From assembly GCA_951217055.1 (NCBI GenBank), contig OX578278.1, positions 32,191,105-32,255,104 on the forward strand: a stretch of 64,000 nucleotides of DNA. The letters are read 5' to 3'. Under the pieces are notes generated by a model that did not search any database, had not been told where the DNA came from, and was given only the letters and a program-made list of their open reading frames with translations. This document shows positions 59,851 through 64,000 of this stretch, piece after piece. The position numbers were made by a program, and so were the translations under genes. The DNA comes from Gerris lacustris. Lineage: Eukaryota > Arthropoda > Insecta > Hemiptera > Gerridae. Each line of letters starts with the position of its first letter. Position 1 is the stretch's first letter.

Positions 59851-60544
59851 TAATATTTCAAAGAATGCAAATTAATATGTCCCTACGTTTAATTTAAACT
59901 TACTGAATTTTTTCTTCGAATTTATATTTTAATCAACCACGTGATGAACCGAGGTTTTCAATAAAGCCGGAAATCAAAAAAACAAAACAATAAAGTAATC
60001 AAATCAGAAGAGTACACGATCCTACATTTAAATTGCTTTAAAAAGAAGCTTTTGTCTTGATAATTGATTATTGTTTTAAGACCTGCACATGCGACAGCAG
60101 TAACCTGCATGCTAATTCTATCTATATTAGCGAAACCTATAGCAATATTAAAAACAAAACAAATAATAGTCATTTATCATAATCATTAGTCACTGCTCCT
60201 CTATTTATGCTGTCAAAATGCACAATGGCTTATTCGCTTTTATTTTTATGATCATTAGTATATGCGCTCTTTAATCCCATCGTAAGAGGAAAACAATAAC
60301 ACCTAGTGTTATTCGGGATCTTACTAAATCTATATTTGTATAAAAACTATCTATTTTTTCTTGAGGTATCATCTTCATTTTTTATAATAATATAATTATA
60401 AAAACAATTAAAAATCAATTAAGTAAAGATAGGTATCTATCTGATTTAATGCGCGTTTACCTGGATTATTGTGATCACTCCCACAATTTTTATCGTGGCG
60501 ATTTCATAAGTAATAGAGTTACACCATAATTGAACAAGTGTATT

Positions 60545-60715
60545 AGTGAGTTCTTAATTTCAGAAACTTTGTACAAGATTTTACAAGTTTGTGTTTGTTT
60601 ATCTAACGATAACAGCCGTAAATATTGATTGATTCGTACAATTGTTTGCACACGCAGGTGCATCTCAGCATATAGTTTAGTTATATAGTTAGTTTGTGAC
60701 AACTATTTATAGTTT
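60545..60715 (+). repeat. Family H repeat, second copy
   Basis: GAGTTCTTAATTTCAGAAAC, TCTAACGATAACAGCCGTAA and GGTGCATCTCAGCATATAG, in the same order as 39295-39440. Confidence 0.5.
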
Positions 60716-60724
60716 TTGGAAAAT

Positions 60725-61245
60725 TCACCAAACTACGGGCCGCAGTCCGGATCCATCCAGCCGCACCTCAGAAGAAGTTAACAAAATAACCTAAACTGTT
60801 AGGTTCATAGGGTTAAAACCTTATATGAGGATCTAAGAAAAATATTACCAAAAAATGAATGTATAAATGTTAATAGTAGAAAGTGCGTCGTGTCGGTTTA
60901 AGAAAATTGTGCTAAATAGTGCCATTGTTAAAAGAAAATAATACAGTAAATTAAAAATAAGATAAAATATAAAATAAACAACTGTTAGCCTCCGACATAA
61001 ACTATGAACAGTTATTAGTTCGCCATAATCAAATGCCATTTCAAACATCAATAGACCAGCACGATTCTTATTGAAGTTTTTTTTTTTTAGGCCAAAATGG
61101 TTGTGCTTATCCGAATATTGCCTACCATTGTGAAGTCCAATGGCTGAGTGTTACTTACTTCGTCCGACCCGCAATAGACCATCCTATCCAGATCCGGCCC
61201 TTCAACCAACAAGATTGGCGACCCCTGGCTTAGACCATCCTATCA
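60725..61245. mobile_element. Degraded hAT element related to 34228-34547
   Basis: Shares AACTACGGGCCGCAG, GCACCTCAGAAGAAGTTAAC, GTGTTACTTACTTCGTCCGA, CAGATCCGGCCCTTCAACCA and GGCGACCCCTGG with the intact copy. About 190 bp of unrelated AT-rich DNA (60815-61010) interrupts it. Confidence 0.65.
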
Positions 61246-61439
61246 AGAACCGGTCCTTCAAATAAAAAAGTTGGAGACCATCCCCCAGTCCCTAGACTAT
61301 AAGTGTGCCAAGTTTAATTTTTCTTATTTCAGAATGGCCATTTTAAAACCTTGGGTAGGACACACAAATGCAGAAACACGCACATTGGTTTTTATTCGTT
61401 AATAAAGGTATAATACTGTTTAGAAGTAGAGGGCGGTTG

Positions 61440-61528
61440 GGGATTTCCATAGCCGAGTGGTTATCGTACTTGCAACTCGCCTAAAACTAAGGTCCAAATT
61501 CAGAAGAATCTGTCTGTGCTGTCTTGCA

Positions 61529-61564
<36 letters not shown>

Positions 61565-61640
61565 TAATAAGGTTCGAATCCCAGATAGGCGAAACATATT
61601 TTATAATGATAGTCATAAAGCAGTAGATGTGTAAAGTGGC
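61440..61640 (+). repeat. tRNA-like SINE split by a (TA)n run
   Basis: CATAGCCGAGTGGTTATCGT is a strong class-II tRNA A-box region and GGTTCGAATCCCAGATAGGC a strong B box. A TA run of about 32 bp (61531-61562) and extra sequence separate them, so it is not a usable tRNA gene. Confidence 0.55.
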
Positions 61641-61682
61641 CAATCGTCCCTTTCCCATAACAGACTAATATTGAGTAAAACT

Positions 61683-62352
61683 CAGTGCTCGATTTCTAGA
61701 AATTGAGGTGCCGGAACTACAACTACAACCTACCCTCTCTTTGCCCCCCCCCCCCCCCCGGTAGAAGGAGGGTCGGAGGGTCCTCCCCCGGGAAAATTTT
61801 GAAGAATAAACGTTCAAAAACAACATTTTAAGAGTTTTAGACATAAACCCACACTGCAATCAGGTGGGTTTTGTGTGGAAACTTATATAATTTTAAGTAG
61901 TATTTTTTTATAAACAATCTCTTGATTAGCAAGTCACGTGTTGTTTTAATACTCTCAATAAATAAATAGGTACTTAGGTTTATACGAATAATTAAATCAA
62001 CAAAACATTCCCTGTCTCACTCGCCCTTGGGAGTTTCGTCACAGCGTCTCTGCACAGTACTTATTTAATACGATCCCTACCTTAAAAAAAAACCTTTGTT
62101 GTTTCAGGTTATCATAATTTAGTAGTATAATCTCAACAAATAGATATTTTTTGTATTTTGAAAAGAAAAATATTTGCCAGTTTAATACATGATGTCCTTT
62201 ATCAAATTTGCAGTCACTCATTGACAAATAAAATTTTAACAAAGGATTTTTAAAAAAAAATAATATTAGTGCCGATAATTTTATTTTTTATTTATCAGAG
62301 AGAGAGGCCCCGGAACGCCGTTCCGCCGCGTTCCGCCTCAAATCGAGCCCTG
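61683..62352. mobile_element. hAT-type non-autonomous element with perfect 8-bp target duplication (670 bp)
   Basis: The termini CAGTGCTCGATTTCTAGAAA and CGCCTCAAATCGAGCCCTG are inverted at their tips. GTAAAACT lies immediately outside both ends (61675-61682 and 62353-62360). No transposase frame. It contains a C18 tract near 61745 and a GC-rich GGAACGCCGTTCCGCCGCG right end. Confidence 0.85.
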
Positions 62353-62360
62353 GTAAAACT

Positions 62361-62975
62361 AATATTGTAGAAAATTCTACTAGTGCGCAACACTTCACTC
62401 ATGTCGTCAGGTGTTTCTGTGTAAGTCTTTGCGTTAACAAAACTTATATTGCGGACACATTCTAAGTAGGAATGACCTCTTAAAGGGAAAATCACCTTGA
62501 CGCAGTCGAATCGATTTTTGCAGCTAACATAATTATGGACGAATCTTAGAAAAAAGCAATTCTTGTTCTGTCTCCCACACTTAAATTTGAGTGCACTTAC
62601 AATCAAGTCCAATTTCGTGAGTTGTTGCCCTCAGTTTCATCTCTACGTCCCGAAAAGATTACGAGAGGTAACAAGCTGTATGGAGGTTGAGGGCCTTGGA
62701 CATCAACCATTCTTCCCTACAATCTTTCTTTCCCAGCATTCAATTTTTTCTTCTTTAATTTTTACGTGACTCAGATAATTTTTAGCCAAACTTGATACAC
62801 CATTTTTTAGTGCTCTCGGATGCCTTACAGATGGCACTATTATCTCTAAATCCATCAAAATGTGACATAAACCCTATTTCCCCTGGACACTTCAAATGCT
62901 TTTAGTTTCCTAAAGAACCAATCCTAAAGAACCAATAAACAGCAATAAGATCAAGTATTTCAGATAAATCAAATA
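62361..62975. other. No recognised feature
   Basis: Short frames on both strands without motifs. Confidence 0.35.
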
Positions 62976-62977
62976 GC

Positions 62978-63115
62978 AAGTCTCTATAGTGGAAGCCAGC
63001 GATGGCTTTAGACACTTGTCTGCTCGGCCATCAATGAATCGAGGGCAGAAAAAAGGTCGTGGATTCGATCCTGCGCCAAGATGCTCTAATTTACAATTAG
63101 GCAATAAGTTATAAT
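62978..63115 (+). repeat. tRNA-derived SINE-like fragment
   Basis: GATGGCTTTAGACACTTGTC, then AATCGAGGGCAG and GGTCGTGGATTCGATCCTGC. Order and spacing resemble the SINE that forms the palindrome at 23331. Confidence 0.45.
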
Positions 63116-64000
63116 AAAATTAATTCTGAGAACTTATTCAAATTGTTATTTTTAAGGAAGTGCATAAGCAAGACCTTTTATCTTTTATGCAGATTTTATT
63201 CCTAGAGAACTTAAACCTTCTTGTGAGATCCGGGATTCTACCGGAAATTTTCAAGGAAAAATACTCGGTTTCCCGATAACTAGAACATATCTTGTATAGA
63301 TATATAAATAATAGATGCGTATAACAATATAATATATGTATATTGTATAAAATCTAGAATACATTGTGATGATACAAACCTATTATTTTCATTAAAAGAA
63401 AATAAAAAATTGTGAGAAAATTCTTGACTTTGTCTTTTGTTTATAATTTGTAGTACTTCACTTTTTTAACAACCTTCATCATAATGATATTTCCTGTTGC
63501 GTGTTTATTGTTTTTGTTTTTTTCTTTGCAATATTCTCGGCAATAAAATTTTTAAAATAATGTATTTATTTGAATTCATTTTCTAATAATTTATATGAAT
63601 GTACTAAAATGAGATTAATTTTTTCATTCGGATGTGGCTGTGAACCTTGCTCTTATCAAAGGTATATAATAGAAAAAAAAAATGTCTAGTAGTTATATAA
63701 AACATGAGAAGTTTGAAATTGAGTAGGTAGTTTTAAAAATAATATCTGTTAAATGGTGAGCGCTGTTGTCGATGCATTGATTTAACAGCATTGATTTTAA
63801 AGTTTCTGTTCTGTTTCTAACTCGAACATAGCAACCGATAGCGTGCTCTTTTTTCATTATTGCTCTTTGAGGCTTCTACGGTTGTGGAACAGTTGTATTT
63901 TGTAAATTTGATGGTTATGAAGTAGTAATTGAGAAAGAGGATTAAATCAATGGAATTAAGAAAAAATGTGTGGAACTAAGTCCAATGGATATTTCTATTC
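63116..64000. other. AT-rich right edge, nothing recognised
   Basis: No repeat boundary and no coding. If the second CRAL-TRIO gene is real, this is still its first intron. Confidence 0.35.

Noticed and set aside
61440..61640. Working tRNA-Ser/Leu gene
   Set aside because: A-box and B-box regions are convincing, but they are separated by a TA run and extra DNA, and no acceptor stem closes.
62295..62612. 105-codon minus-strand frame
   Set aside because: Starts outside and ends inside the hAT element at 61683-62352, crossing its boundary; no motif.

Overview
This window is animal nuclear DNA, most likely from an arthropod and probably an insect. It is very AT-rich, has intron-split genes with GT/AG splice sites, and is dominated by transposable-element debris. 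I cannot name the species. Most short open frames are chance products of AT-rich or (TA)n sequence. Only two host protein-coding loci can be supported, both on the + strand and both from the CRAL-TRIO lipid-transfer family (alpha-tocopherol transfer protein/clavesin-like).

The first gene is complete. Seven coding exons between 9567 and 16478 join in phase to encode a 286-residue protein that ends in the family's usual 'W..YG' tail. The second locus, 39066-39237, is a paralogous first exon with the same exon-end phase and the same ELRESPE and EKLR motifs. I could not find its later exons in the remaining 24.7 kb, so either its first intron is very long or the locus is broken.

The rest is a dense, nested repeat landscape. 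By position it holds: a Helitron with a triplicated 5' module (2989-4067); a TA-flanked MITE (7505-7693); hAT-type elements with 8-bp target duplications (9125-9303, 34228-34547, 61683-62352); a 1.7-kb foldback palindrome (18276-19998) with arm fragments at 1-545, 5643-5860 and 20548-21540; two fragments of one non-LTR retrotransposon family (20658-21092 and 24845-25800); an almost perfect head-to-head SINE palindrome (23331-23622); PIF/Harbinger-type elements (48113-49194 and 52066-52257); and a 5S-rRNA-derived SINE sitting inside a minisatellite (53829-54605). Two abundant families of about 600 bp, called B and E here, recur throughout in both orientations.

The most unusual observation is that at least six otherwise different repeat families carry the same ordered core: a CTGT-type run followed by a 'CCGATTTTGATGAAATTTGG'-like stretch. 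The family letters (A, B, E, G, H, I) are labels for this window only. No search or alignment was run; repeat boundaries were read by eye and are approximate unless a target duplication fixes them.
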